This document shows, in pieces, positions 13,811-21,283 of a DNA stretch of 29,344 nt (its first letter is position 1; each line of letters begins with the position of its first letter). The DNA lies in NCBI GenBank assembly GCA_002441465.1, contig DJWE01000102.1, positions 1 through 29,344 of the forward strand, in the 5' to 3' direction. The stretch is from Propionibacteriaceae bacterium UBA6238. Lineage in GTDB: Bacteria > Actinomycetota > Actinomycetes > Propionibacteriales > Propionibacteriaceae. Below the pieces are notes generated by a model. The model did no database searches. It was not told the origin of the DNA and saw nothing but the letters and a program-made list of their open reading frames with translations. Made by a program: the position numbers and the translations under genes.

Positions 13811-14179
13811 ATGGAGAAACCGTTCGTCGACCCGCCCGAGGGTCCCGCCCCGTCCGAGCTGCAGATCGTCGACCTCGAGGAGGGCGTCGGCCCGGAGGCA
13901 GTCCCCGGCAAGACCGTCGCCGTGCACTATGTGGGCGTCGCGTTCTCCTCCGGAGAGGAGTTCGACTCCAGCTACGACCGCGGTCAGCCGCTGGTCTTCC
14001 CCCTGGGTGCGCGTCGGGTCATCTCCGGCTGGGACAACGGCCTGGTCGGGATGAAGGTGGGCGGACGCCGCCGTCTGGTCATCCCGCCGCACCTGGCCTA
14101 CGGCGATCGTGGGGCCGGCGGCGTGATCGGGCCGGGCGAGACCCTGATCTTCGTCTGCGACCTCGTCGGGGTGAAGTAG
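13811..14179 (+). CDS. FKBP-type peptidyl-prolyl cis-trans isomerase
   Basis: This 122-residue single-domain FKBP is probably cytoplasmic, since no signal peptide is present. It catalyses prolyl isomerisation during protein folding. Pocket residues of human FKBP12 have counterparts here: Tyr40, Phe51, Asp52, Phe63, Val70, Ile71, Trp74, Tyr97 and Phe114. Family motifs are VAVHYVGVAFSSGEEFDSSYDRGQP, VISGWDNGLVGMKVGGRRRL and IPPHLAYGDRG. A longer in-frame start at 13646 would run across the tmRNA gene and its promoter, so ATG 13811 with the TAGGGT box seven bases upstream is chosen. It converges on the DUF2207 gene, 37 bases away. Confidence 0.95.
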   Translation: MEKPFVDPPEGPAPSELQIVDLEEGVGPEAVPGKTVAVHYVGVAFSSGEEFDSSYDRGQPLVFPLGARRVISGWDNGLVGMKVGGRRRLVIPPHLAYGDRGAGGVIGPGETLIFVCDLVGVK

Positions 14180-14216
14180 CGCGTTGCCCCTCCCGGCTGT
14201 GCGCGGGGCTGGTCGG

Positions 14217-16082
14217 CTACCAGCTGCCGCCGCCCCCGCCGCCCCCGCCGCCGCCGGAGAAGCCCCCGCCAGAGAAGCCGCCTCCACCCCCGAACGCCGA
14301 CCCGCCACTCCCGAAGCCGGAGTCGCTGAAGGACGGCGCGGGCGTGGCGATCGAGGACGCAACCGAGGTGTCGAAGCTGCTCAGCTGCCAGCCCAGGTTG
14401 TTCATGCTCCAACTAGTGCCGTAGTACCAGGCCGGCGGCACGTCCGAGAGCCGGCCGAGCGCCACCAGCCGCTGGCATACCTCCGTCCACCGCTCGGTGA
14501 GGTCGAACATGATCGCCCACGGCAGGTAGCGGCTGAAGATGTCCTCGCCCTCCTCGAACCGCAGCTGCTCGGCCTCCGCGGTGGCGATGTAGGTGCGGAA
14601 GCCCTCGATCTGATCGGTCAACGCTCGCCCGTAGGCGCTGCGCTGACCCCGCTTCAGCTTTGAGCGCGCGACCCAGCTCGTGACCACAATCGAGAGCAGC
14701 AGGGGCACCGCGAGCAGGAGAACCGGGCCGAGGAACGTGATCCCGACGATGCCCACCACGAGCACCGGGAAGAACAGCCCGCCGATCCCGCGGCCCCGTC
14801 CGCTGGCGACGCCCGGCAGGCGCACGAACCAGCCCTCCCGCGTCGACCGGGCCAGGACGGTCCGCTGCACGTTCTCGTGCGCGTCCGAGAGCGTGCCCGG
14901 TGTGCCCAGGTCGACGACCCGGCCCAGCTCGCTGCCCGGAGGGAAGAGTGCCTGCAGCACCAGCGCGCTGGTCGGGTCCGGCGCCCGGGACGGGTCGACC
15001 AGGCGCACCTGCTGCTCGGAGTCGCTGCGCAGCTGGATCGCCCCGGACACCGCCAGGCTGACCAACGCGGCCGTGGTGTCGCGCACCTGGGTCTCCCCGT
15101 CAATCAGCAGGCCGGCGTCGGCGACTCCCATCGCGGGCGGCGCGAACGCGACCGGCACCTCCAGCGGCGGCCGGTCCGGAACCTCCGCTGCCTGCACGCC
15201 CTGCGGCGGAAAGGTTCCCGGCGCAAGCCCTTCCCAGCGGTAGTCCGCGGAGCGCCTGCGGACGTACCACCAGCCCGCGAACGGCACCAGCGCGGCCGCG
15301 CCGAGCGAACCTGCGAAGCCCAGCATGGCCAGTCGGGCGCCTTGGGCATCGGCGTTCTCGACCTGGATCGGAGTGTTGTTGGCGATCTGCCCGGCGGGGA
15401 TCTTGACCGATACGGTCATCACCTCGCCGGTGGGAATGTTGCTCGCAGCGAACTGCGCCACCCCGTCCGAGGTGGTTGCGGTCTGGCAGGCACTGCTGTT
15501 GCCCGGCGTCGCCACGGAGCAGAAGACGTCCTGGGCGCCGCCCGGCACGGTGATCTTCGCGCTCGCCTCGACGATCCTGGGCATCGAGGCTCCGCTGACG
15601 TCCCAGTACAACTCGTCGTAGCTGCCGGACGTGCGTAGCAGCCCCGCGACCCGGTAGCTCAGCACGTAGGTCGCGGTGTCCGCCGAGACGGTTCGGTCGG
15701 ACGACCCGACCCGGATCCGCAGGTAGGTGTTACGCCCGCTGCCCTGGTCACTGGTGTCCAGCTCGGTGGAGACGCCGGGCGTCGGGCTGGTCACCGAGAT
15801 TTGGTCGATCCGGTAGACGACGTCGTGGTCGGTCCCGTCCGCTTCCCGCGTGATCAGGGTGCGCTCGAGCCCGTGGCGTCCGGACGACGCCCCGAACCGC
15901 AGCACGATCGTCTCGGTGACGTTCACGTAACCTTGGGTGTCTACGGTCGCGACCACGTCGAACCGGTCGAAGGTGTCTTCGGAGGCGGCGCTGGCGGGGC
16001 CTGCGGACGCCAGCAGCGACCAGCAGGCGATGAGGACGCAGCCGAGCGCGGCCAGCCATCGGCCGGGCGCGCGCCGGGTCAC
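14217..16082 (-). CDS. DUF2207 family membrane protein with glycine-rich tail
   Basis: This 621-residue predicted membrane protein is of the DUF2207 family, whose function is unknown. It has a signal peptide (about 1-33, ending ASA) and an extracytoplasmic domain at 35-240 (VVATVDTQGYVNVTETIVLRF, RHGLERTL, YVLSYRVAGLL). A helix lies near 248-272, a cytoplasmic domain follows, and a hydrophobic pair near 430-470 precedes a final cytoplasmic part. The C-terminus is almost pure Gly with Ser, Phe and a terminal Trp. Such tails are common in this family and may mediate self-association. The GTG start overlaps the smpB TGA (GTGA), so the two are co-translated. Confidence 0.9.
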   Translation of the reverse strand: MTRRAPGRWLAALGCVLIACWSLLASAGPASAASEDTFDRFDVVATVDTQGYVNVTETIVLRFGASSGRHGLERTLITREADGTDHDVVYRIDQISVTSPTPGVSTELDTSDQGSGRNTYLRIRVGSSDRTVSADTATYVLSYRVAGLLRTSGSYDELYWDVSGASMPRIVEASAKITVPGGAQDVFCSVATPGNSSACQTATTSDGVAQFAASNIPTGEVMTVSVKIPAGQIANNTPIQVENADAQGARLAMLGFAGSLGAAALVPFAGWWYVRRRSADYRWEGLAPGTFPPQGVQAAEVPDRPPLEVPVAFAPPAMGVADAGLLIDGETQVRDTTAALVSLAVSGAIQLRSDSEQQVRLVDPSRAPDPTSALVLQALFPPGSELGRVVDLGTPGTLSDAHENVQRTVLARSTREGWFVRLPGVASGRGRGIGGLFFPVLVVGIVGITFLGPVLLLAVPLLLSIVVTSWVARSKLKRGQRSAYGRALTDQIEGFRTYIATAEAEQLRFEEGEDIFSRYLPWAIMFDLTERWTEVCQRLVALGRLSDVPPAWYYGTSWSMNNLGWQLSSFDTSVASSIATPAPSFSDSGFGSGGSAFGGGGGFSGGGFSGGGGGGGGGGSW

Positions 16083-16555
16083 CGTTCGCCGCGGTTGCGG
16101 GCCGCGAGTTCGCGCTGCGTGTCGCGATCGGCATCCCTGGCGGCGATGGTCTGGCGCTTGTCCCAGTCACGCTTGCCGGTCGCGATGGCGAGCTCGACCT
16201 TCGCGTAGCCGTCGGAAAAGTAGATCGCCAAGGGCACGATCGTGCGACCGGACGCGGAGGTCTCGCGATCGAGCTTGGCGATCTCCTTGCGGTGCAGCAG
16301 CAGCTTGCGGTTGCGCCGGGTGGCGTGGTTCTTCCAGGTGCCGAACGCGTACTCGGGAATGTGGGCGTTGCGCAGCCACACCTCACCGTCGTCGACAGTC
16401 GCGAAGGCGTCCGCCAGCGAGGCCCGGCCCTCACGCAGGGACTTCACCTCGGTGCCGGTGAGCACCATGCCCGCCTCGAAGCGCTCATGCAGGTGATAGT
16501 CGTGATGGGCTTTGCGGTTCTGGGCCACCATGACTCGGCCCTGTGGTCGCGGCAT
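16079..16555 (-). CDS. smpB: SsrA-binding protein SmpB
   Basis: This 158-residue RNA-binding protein brings tmRNA to stalled ribosomes. The family core is clear: AQNRKAHHDYHLHERFEAGM, LTGTEVKSLREGRASL, EVWLRNAHIPEYAFG, RRNRKLLLHRKEI and the C-terminal tail GKRDWDKRQTIAARD, which enters the mRNA channel. The ATG at 16555 is preferred over a GTG 15 bases upstream because AGAGGAG lies right before it. Its partner RNA, ssrA, is encoded 2.4 kb away on the same strand. The order prfB, ftsE, ftsX, smpB is shared with other actinobacteria. Confidence 0.97.
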   Translation of the reverse strand: MPRPQGRVMVAQNRKAHHDYHLHERFEAGMVLTGTEVKSLREGRASLADAFATVDDGEVWLRNAHIPEYAFGTWKNHATRRNRKLLLHRKEIAKLDRETSASGRTIVPLAIYFSDGYAKVELAIATGKRDWDKRQTIAARDADRDTQRELAARNRGER

Positions 16556-16610
16556 GACGGCTCCTCTCACTGCGTCCAGCCGATCCAGCCTACCAAGCCG
16601 CCCACCACCG

Positions 16611-16664
16611 CCGAGTTGTCAGAATCTCGTGCGGCTATAGGCGCACGAGATTCTGACAACTCGG
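16611..16664. terminator. Long perfect hairpin between the M23 peptidase gene and smpB
   Basis: The left arm at 16611-16633 and the right arm at 16642-16664 are exact 23-base complements around an 8-base loop (GCTATAGG). The arms begin CCGAGTTGTCAG and contain AATCTCGTGCG. It lies 10 bases after the M23 stop on the minus strand. There is no U-tract. It probably separates the ftsE-ftsX-M23 transcript from smpB or serves as an RNase III site; a dispersed repeat element is the other possibility. Confidence 0.65.
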
Positions 16665-16674
16665 GGGTCGGAGC

Positions 16675-17943
16675 TCAGAGGTAGCGCATCGGGTTCACGC
16701 GCACGCCGTCGCGATAGATCTGCAGGTGCAGGTGGCAACCGGTGCTCAGCCCAGTGGTGCCGACGTACCCGACGATCTGGCCCTGCTTCACCTTCTGGCC
16801 GGCCTTCACGATGATCTTCGACTGGTGCGCGTAACCACTGGCCAGCTGAGCACCCTGCATCTTGCCGTAGCTGATCACCGTCCAGTAGCCGAAACCGTAG
16901 GTCGTCCAACCGGCCTGGACGACCTTGCCATCGGCCATCGCCCGGATCGGAGCTCCGCACGCGGCGCCGAAGTCCGTGCCCCAGTGCATGCGCCAGTAGT
17001 GCAGGATCGGGTGGAACCGCATCCCGAATCCGGAACCGGCGGCAGCGTTCACCGGCTTGATGAAACCACCGGAGTTGACGATGTTGTAGCTGGAACGGCG
17101 CAACTTGGCCGTGAGCCGCGCCTCCTGCTTCTCCAACGCCTGATACTGCGCCTTGCTCTGCTCGAGCTCATCTTGAGCTTTCGCCTTCAGTTTCGCGTTC
17201 TCCGCGACGAGCCTGGCCAGGGCAGCCTTCTGGTCGGCGGCCCGCTGAGTGAGCTGAGCCACCTGCTTCACGTGGGCGGCGCTGGCGTCCCTCTTCTCGG
17301 TCAGCGTGGCCTCCGCGGCCGCTCGCGCCGAACGGGCAGCTTCGAGATCGGACTGCAACCGGGTGAGCCGGTCGAGTTGAGCAGTGGAGCTGTCGAAGAT
17401 CGTGTTCGCCCACTGCACCCGCTGCGACAGCTCCTGGGCGGTCTCGGAACCGAGCACCAGACCGAGGCCCTGCAGATCGGTGTGCCGCTGATAGGTGGTG
17501 CGGACGGCCGCACCCACCAGGGCCCGCTGGCGATCGACGTCCTGCTGAGCCCGCACGACCGCGGCCGCAGCGGCATCGAAGGCCGCCTGGGCAGTCTTCA
17601 GCTCGGCGGCCACACTCGCGTCCTGCGCCTTGGCCTCGGCCAGACGCGCACGGACGTAGGCGAGCTCGGACTCGGCCTTGTCCAACGCGGACTGCGACGC
17701 CCGCAGCTTGTCCTCAGCGCTGGAAACGGATTTCCGGTTCGAGGACACGTCCTTCTTCGCCTGGACGAGGGCCTTGCGCACCTTGTCCCGCGCGTCGGTC
17801 AGACTGTCCGCGTGCGCGGCGGGACTGAGCCCGCCGACAAGACCGAGCAGCACGGTCACGACGAGCGCGGATCGGAATATGGTCACCAGCGGACCGAGGC
17901 GGTTACCCCGGGGTCCGCGTGCGGTGGGGGAAGACACCTGCAC
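16675..17943 (-). CDS. Coiled-coil M23 (LytM) peptidoglycan endopeptidase, EnvC/RipC-like
   Basis: This 422-residue secreted murein hydrolase has a signal peptide ending AHA near residue 45. A long Ala/Lys/Glu-rich coiled coil follows (about 48-290), then a LytM domain. Zinc and catalytic residues are intact: His320 and Asp324 (HWGTD), His373 (YAHQ), and His404/His406 (HLH). The coiled coil plus position directly after ftsE-ftsX matches FtsEX-controlled hydrolases, in which the transporter activates cell-wall cleavage at the septum. Because the active site is intact, it may cut directly rather than only activate amidases. The GTG start has GAAGGG six bases upstream. Confidence 0.92.
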   Translation of the reverse strand: MQVSSPTARGPRGNRLGPLVTIFRSALVVTVLLGLVGGLSPAAHADSLTDARDKVRKALVQAKKDVSSNRKSVSSAEDKLRASQSALDKAESELAYVRARLAEAKAQDASVAAELKTAQAAFDAAAAAVVRAQQDVDRQRALVGAAVRTTYQRHTDLQGLGLVLGSETAQELSQRVQWANTIFDSSTAQLDRLTRLQSDLEAARSARAAAEATLTEKRDASAAHVKQVAQLTQRAADQKAALARLVAENAKLKAKAQDELEQSKAQYQALEKQEARLTAKLRRSSYNIVNSGGFIKPVNAAAGSGFGMRFHPILHYWRMHWGTDFGAACGAPIRAMADGKVVQAGWTTYGFGYWTVISYGKMQGAQLASGYAHQSKIIVKAGQKVKQGQIVGYVGTTGLSTGCHLHLQIYRDGVRVNPMRYL

Positions 17944-17967
17944 GACATACCCTTCGGTTGTTATCGG

Positions 17968-18873
17968 TCAGACCCGGAGGAACCTCCGAGTCGCGATCAA
18001 TGTAGGAATGATAGAAAGCACGACGGCCAATACTGCGAGGCTCGCCATAGCAGTGCCGACATTGCCCCAGTCGATCCAACGAATCGTCTGGATCTCCGCC
18101 TCGGCCCGTCCCACCACCACGAACTGCTGGACGGCGGCCAGCGTCAGGCAGGCGAGCGCCGCACCACCGATGGCCGCGATCAACGATTCCAGGAGGAACG
18201 GCAGCATGATGTACCAGTTGGACGCGCCGACCAGCCGCATGATGCCGATCTCTCTCCTGCGGGAGTAGGCGGCCAGGCGAATCGTGTTGCCGATCTGAAG
18301 CGCGGCCGCGAGCAGCAACAGCGCGCTCAGTCCGACGGTCGCCCACCGAGCGAGATTCAGCCAGGCGAACATCGGGTCGAGAATCTTGCGCAGGTCCTGA
18401 ACCTGTTCCACCCCCGGCATTCCGGTGACGGCGGAAACGACGCCTTGGTACTCCTCCGGGTTCTTCAGCTTCACCCGGAAGGAGTCCTGCATCATGTCGA
18501 CCGTGGTCGACTTCAGGATCGGGTCGTTGTCGGCGTAGTACTCCTTGAACTGCTGATACGCCTGCTCCTTGGTCTCGTAGAAGACCTCGGCGACCTCGGG
18601 ATTGCTCTTCAACGTCTGCTCGACGTCGGCGCGCTGCGCGTCCGTGGCCGGCTCACCCTCGACGCAGTTGCCGCCACGGGAGTCGGCCACGCACAAGAAC
18701 ACGCTGATCTCGACCTTGTCGTACCAGTCGTCCTTGAGCCGATCCACTTGCTGGGCAACCAGCAGCCCGGCACCGAAGAGGGTCAATGACACCCACATCG
18801 TGACCACCACGGCCAGCGTCATGGACCCGTTGCGGCGCAGGCCCGACCACGCCTCGGTGAAGGTGTGCCTCAT
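17968..18873 (-). CDS. ftsX: Cell-division ABC transporter-like permease FtsX
   Basis: This 301-residue membrane protein forms a complex with FtsE and transmits ATP hydrolysis to a periplasmic hydrolase. Helix 1 is at about residues 18-40. The large extracytoplasmic domain (41-172) contains two cysteines (Cys61, Cys70) that could form a disulphide. Helices at 175-195, 223-250 and 272-295 complete the four-helix topology. The cytoplasmic motif YSRRREIGIMRLVGASNWYI is the family signature. ATG 18873 has GAGGGGGG upstream. It follows ftsE by 27 bases and precedes the M23 gene by 24 bases, so the three form one transcription unit. Confidence 0.97.
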   Translation of the reverse strand: MRHTFTEAWSGLRRNGSMTLAVVVTMWVSLTLFGAGLLVAQQVDRLKDDWYDKVEISVFLCVADSRGGNCVEGEPATDAQRADVEQTLKSNPEVAEVFYETKEQAYQQFKEYYADNDPILKSTTVDMMQDSFRVKLKNPEEYQGVVSAVTGMPGVEQVQDLRKILDPMFAWLNLARWATVGLSALLLLAAALQIGNTIRLAAYSRRREIGIMRLVGASNWYIMLPFLLESLIAAIGGAALACLTLAAVQQFVVVGRAEAEIQTIRWIDWGNVGTAMASLAVLAVVLSIIPTLIATRRFLRV

Positions 18874-18900
18874 CGGAGAACCCCCCTCGGCCGGTCACGG

Positions 18901-19587
18901 TCACTGATAGCCATAGACACCCTTGCTCTGGTCGCGAACCACTTCGCCATGAGCGAGTTCGATCACCCGCTTGCGCATCTGGTCGACGATGTTCGCATCG
19001 TGGGTCGCCATGATCACCGTCGTGTCGGACCGGTTGATCCGGTCGAGCAGCTTCATGATCCCGATGCTCGTATTCGGATCGAGGTTGCCGGTCGGCTCGT
19101 CCGCGATCAGGATCGCAGGACGGTTCACGAAGGCTCGCGCGATCGCGACCCGCTGCTGCTCCCCGCCGGAGAGTTCTTCGGGCAGCCGGTCGCCCTTACC
19201 CTCCAGCCCGACCAGTTCGAGGGTCTCCGGCACGACCCGACGGATCAGGGACGCCGGCTTGCCGATCACCTGCATCGCGAACCCGACATTCTCGGTGACG
19301 GTCTTGCGGGGCAGCAGCCGGAAGTCCTGGAACACGGTGCCGATCTGGCGACGCAGCGCCGGCACCTTCCAACTGTGCAGCCGGCTCAGATCCTTCCCCG
19401 CGACGTGGATATGCCCGGTCGTGGGCAGGTACTCGCGCAGGATCAGCCGCAGGAACGTGGACTTCCCCGAGCCGGACTCGCCGACCAGGAAAGCGAACTC
19501 ACCCTTGGCGATCTCCACGGTGACCCGGCTCAGGGCAGGGTGTTTCTGCCCGTCATAGGTCTTGGAGACGTCTTCGAATCTGATCAC
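18901..19587 (-). CDS. ftsE: Cell-division ATP-binding protein FtsE
   Basis: This 228-residue ABC ATPase partners FtsX at the divisome. Walker A is GESGSGKST (36-44), the Q-loop has Gln87, the signature LSGGEQQR is at 139-146, Walker B ILIADE at 159-164 and the switch histidine is His196. The phrase FQDFRLLPRKTVTENV is typical of FtsE. It starts with GTG and is the first gene of ftsE-ftsX-M23. prfB is upstream on the same strand, separated by 189 bases. Confidence 0.97.
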   Translation of the reverse strand: MIRFEDVSKTYDGQKHPALSRVTVEIAKGEFAFLVGESGSGKSTFLRLILREYLPTTGHIHVAGKDLSRLHSWKVPALRRQIGTVFQDFRLLPRKTVTENVGFAMQVIGKPASLIRRVVPETLELVGLEGKGDRLPEELSGGEQQRVAIARAFVNRPAILIADEPTGNLDPNTSIGIMKLLDRINRSDTTVIMATHDANIVDQMRKRVIELAHGEVVRDQSKGVYGYQ

Positions 19588-19776
19588 TGGAGGCTCTCAT
19601 GCCGGGTAGACAGTTGGGGAAGTTTCCTTAACGTTCGCTAAGGCCGGCCTCAGGAAGTCTAGGTGACGACGCCGCAGCGCCCAATCCCATCCCCCGGCGT
19701 GTCAGGGCTCGCCCTGGTCTCGACCGCTTCGCCGTCGGGACCGATCAGCCGGCCCGAAGCGGCACGCCCGGTCCGC
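19588..19776 (-). other. Gap between prfB and ftsE with small hairpins
   Basis: Two weak stems follow the prfB stop on the minus strand: an 8-bp pairing of CCGCTTCG (19724-19731) with CGAAGCGG (19755-19762), and CAGGGC/GCCCTG (19703-19708 with 19711-19716, two-base loop). They may end the prfB transcript. No confident ftsE promoter is seen and no gene fits in the gap. Confidence 0.35.
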
Positions 19777-20886
19777 TCACCGCTGTCCGCTCTGACGCCG
19801 CCACCGCACGCCGGCGTCGATGAAACCGTCGATGTCGCCGTCGAAGACCGCGTCCGGGTTGCCCACCTCGTAATCGGTACGCAGGTCCTTGACCATCTGA
19901 TAGGGGTGCAGCACGTAGGAACGCATCTGCGAGCCCCAGGAGTTGCCGCCCTCACCCTTCAGCTCGCGCATCTCCGCCTCTTTCTCGGCCCGGGCGCGCT
20001 CCAGCAGCCGGGACTGCAATACGCGCAGTGCCGCCGCCTTGTTCTGCAACTGGGACTTCTCGTTCTGGCAGGACACGACCAGACCGGTGGGGAGATGGGT
20101 GATCCGGACTGCGGAGTCGGTGGTGTTGACGCTCTGCCCGCCGGGCCCCGAAGAGCGGAACACGTCCACCCTGATGTCGGCCTCGGGAATGTCGATGTGG
20201 TCGGTCTCCTCGGTCACCGGGAGCACGTCCACCCCAGCGAAGGAGGTCTGCCGTCGGCCCTGGTTGTCGAAGGGGCTGATCCGAACCAGACGGTGGGTGC
20301 CCTGCTCGACCGACAGCATCCCGTAGGCGAACGGCTCCCTCACGGTGAAGGTGGCCGACTTGATCCCGGCCTCCTCGGCGTAGGAGGTGTCGTAGACCTC
20401 GGTGTTGTAGCCGTGGCGCTCGGCCCAGCGCAGGTACATCCGCAGCAGCATGGACGCGAAATCCGCCGCATCCACGCCGCCGGCCTCGGAGCGGATCGTG
20501 ATCAAGGCGTCCCGCTGGTCGTACTCGCCCGAGAGCAGCGTGCGGATCTCGAGGGTCTCGATGTCGGCCGAGAGCGCGGCAAGCTCCTTCTGGGCCTCTG
20601 TGAGGGTGCCGGCGTCGTTCTCCTCCACCGCCAACTCGATCAGGACGCCGAGATCGTCGACCCGACCGCGCAACGCGACGATCCGATCCACCTCGGCCTG
20701 CAGCCGGGACAAGCGCGACGTAACCCGCTGCGCGTTCTCCTGGTCGTCCCACAGGTCGGGAGCCGCGACATCCTCCTGCAGGGCTGCGATCTCGACCCGC
20801 TTGGTGGCGGGATCGATAACGGCCTCGATGGAGGTGAGGGTGCGGTCGAGGACGGCCAGTTCGGCCTGCAGATCAGCAACAGTCAC
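19777..20886 (-). CDS. prfB: Peptide chain release factor 2
   Basis: This 369-residue class-I release factor reads UGA and UAA stop codons. The tripeptide anticodon SPF is at 204-206 (RISPFDNQGRRQTSFAG), and the catalytic GGQ is at 249-251 (SSGPGGQSVNTTDSAVRITH). The N-terminal helical domain is full length and in one frame. The autoregulatory CUUUGA frameshift of Escherichia coli prfB is absent, as is usual in actinobacteria. The GTG start has no Shine-Dalgarno but lies eight bases after a TAGAGT box. It stands upstream of ftsE on the same strand. Confidence 0.97.
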   Translation of the reverse strand: MTVADLQAELAVLDRTLTSIEAVIDPATKRVEIAALQEDVAAPDLWDDQENAQRVTSRLSRLQAEVDRIVALRGRVDDLGVLIELAVEENDAGTLTEAQKELAALSADIETLEIRTLLSGEYDQRDALITIRSEAGGVDAADFASMLLRMYLRWAERHGYNTEVYDTSYAEEAGIKSATFTVREPFAYGMLSVEQGTHRLVRISPFDNQGRRQTSFAGVDVLPVTEETDHIDIPEADIRVDVFRSSGPGGQSVNTTDSAVRITHLPTGLVVSCQNEKSQLQNKAAALRVLQSRLLERARAEKEAEMRELKGEGGNSWGSQMRSYVLHPYQMVKDLRTDYEVGNPDAVFDGDIDGFIDAGVRWRRQSGQR

Positions 20887-20894
20887 GAGGCACC

Positions 20895-20900
20895 ACTCTA
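20895..20900 (-). promoter_or_regulatory. -10 box of a probable leaderless promoter for prfB
   Basis: TAGAGT on the minus strand is followed by eight bases and the prfB GTG. The short distance leaves no room for a ribosome site. Confidence 0.6.
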
Positions 20901-20996
20901 CGCCACCGCTTCGGCTCGGCCCCGATCGCGCAGGCCCCGTTCCGTGTCACCTCTGCGGGGGACATTTGATTCGGCTATTTCCGCCCCGCACGGATT

Positions 20997-21014
20997 GTCC
21001 CCCAAACGGGGGAC
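20997..21014. repeat. GTCCCCC / GGGGGAC hairpin 1
   Basis: GTCCCCC (20997-21003), a 4-base loop AAAC, then GGGGGAC (21008-21014) form a perfect 7-bp stem. A further GGGGGAC at 20957-20963 could pair alternatively with the left arm. Confidence 0.7.
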
Positions 21015-21046
21015 GACCCGACGCCGCTTGCGGGCTGACTAGGCAT

Positions 21047-21064
21047 GTCCCCATTTCGGGGGAC
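21047..21064. repeat. GTCCCC / GGGGAC hairpin 2
   Basis: GTCCCC (21047-21052) pairs with GGGGAC (21059-21064) across six bases, an almost identical structure 50 bases from hairpin 1. The repeat of the same arm sequence suggests a duplicated element or binding site. Confidence 0.65.
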
Positions 21065-21210
21065 TCCAGGAAACCTCCGAAAAATAGTCCAAGAAAATCC
21101 TCCTCAACACCTTGCAATTGCGCCCGGGATAGGGAGTAAAGTTCACGTCGAGGCGAACGGTTCCCCCCGAGCCCCGCCTTTGACAGTTCGGATCCCCCGA
21201 GCCGGACTGG

Positions 21211-21224
21211 CTGCCCCCCGGCAG
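21211..21224 (-). terminator. Small hairpin downstream of the RecQ-fusion gene
   Basis: CTGCC and GGCAG flank four C's, 60 bases beyond the helicase stop on the minus strand. The stem is only five pairs and has no U-run, so a terminator role is tentative. Confidence 0.3.
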
Positions 21225-21283
21225 TGCCCGCAGAACTTCGGTTCGTGGCGGGCATCTTCTCTGTTCGGGCCACAGAGACCGCC

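Larger units (their letters stand above)
20887..21283. other. AT-richer gene-free island with GTCCCC palindromes
   Basis: This 397-base gap lies between the RecQ-fusion stop and prfB. It carries the prfB -10 box at its left edge, three GGGGGAC/GTCCCC palindromic segments (20957-21064), and a stretch around 21061-21120 that is only about 45 percent GC. A repeated CCCCCGAGCC occurs at 21164 and 21194. A minus-strand open frame crosses the interval but starts inside the helicase gene and resembles nothing known to me. No clear RNA gene is recognised. Confidence 0.5.

Noticed and set aside
16726..18789. A 687-codon open frame antisense to the M23 peptidase and ftsX
   Set aside because: It is a by-product of high-GC third positions in the real genes. 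It spans two well-supported genes and their gap, and its translation is low-complexity in Arg, Gly, Leu and His without any recognisable domain.
19777..20886. Possible programmed frameshift in prfB
   Set aside because: The reading frame is continuous from GTG to stop, with no internal UGA near codon 25 and no slippery CUU run.
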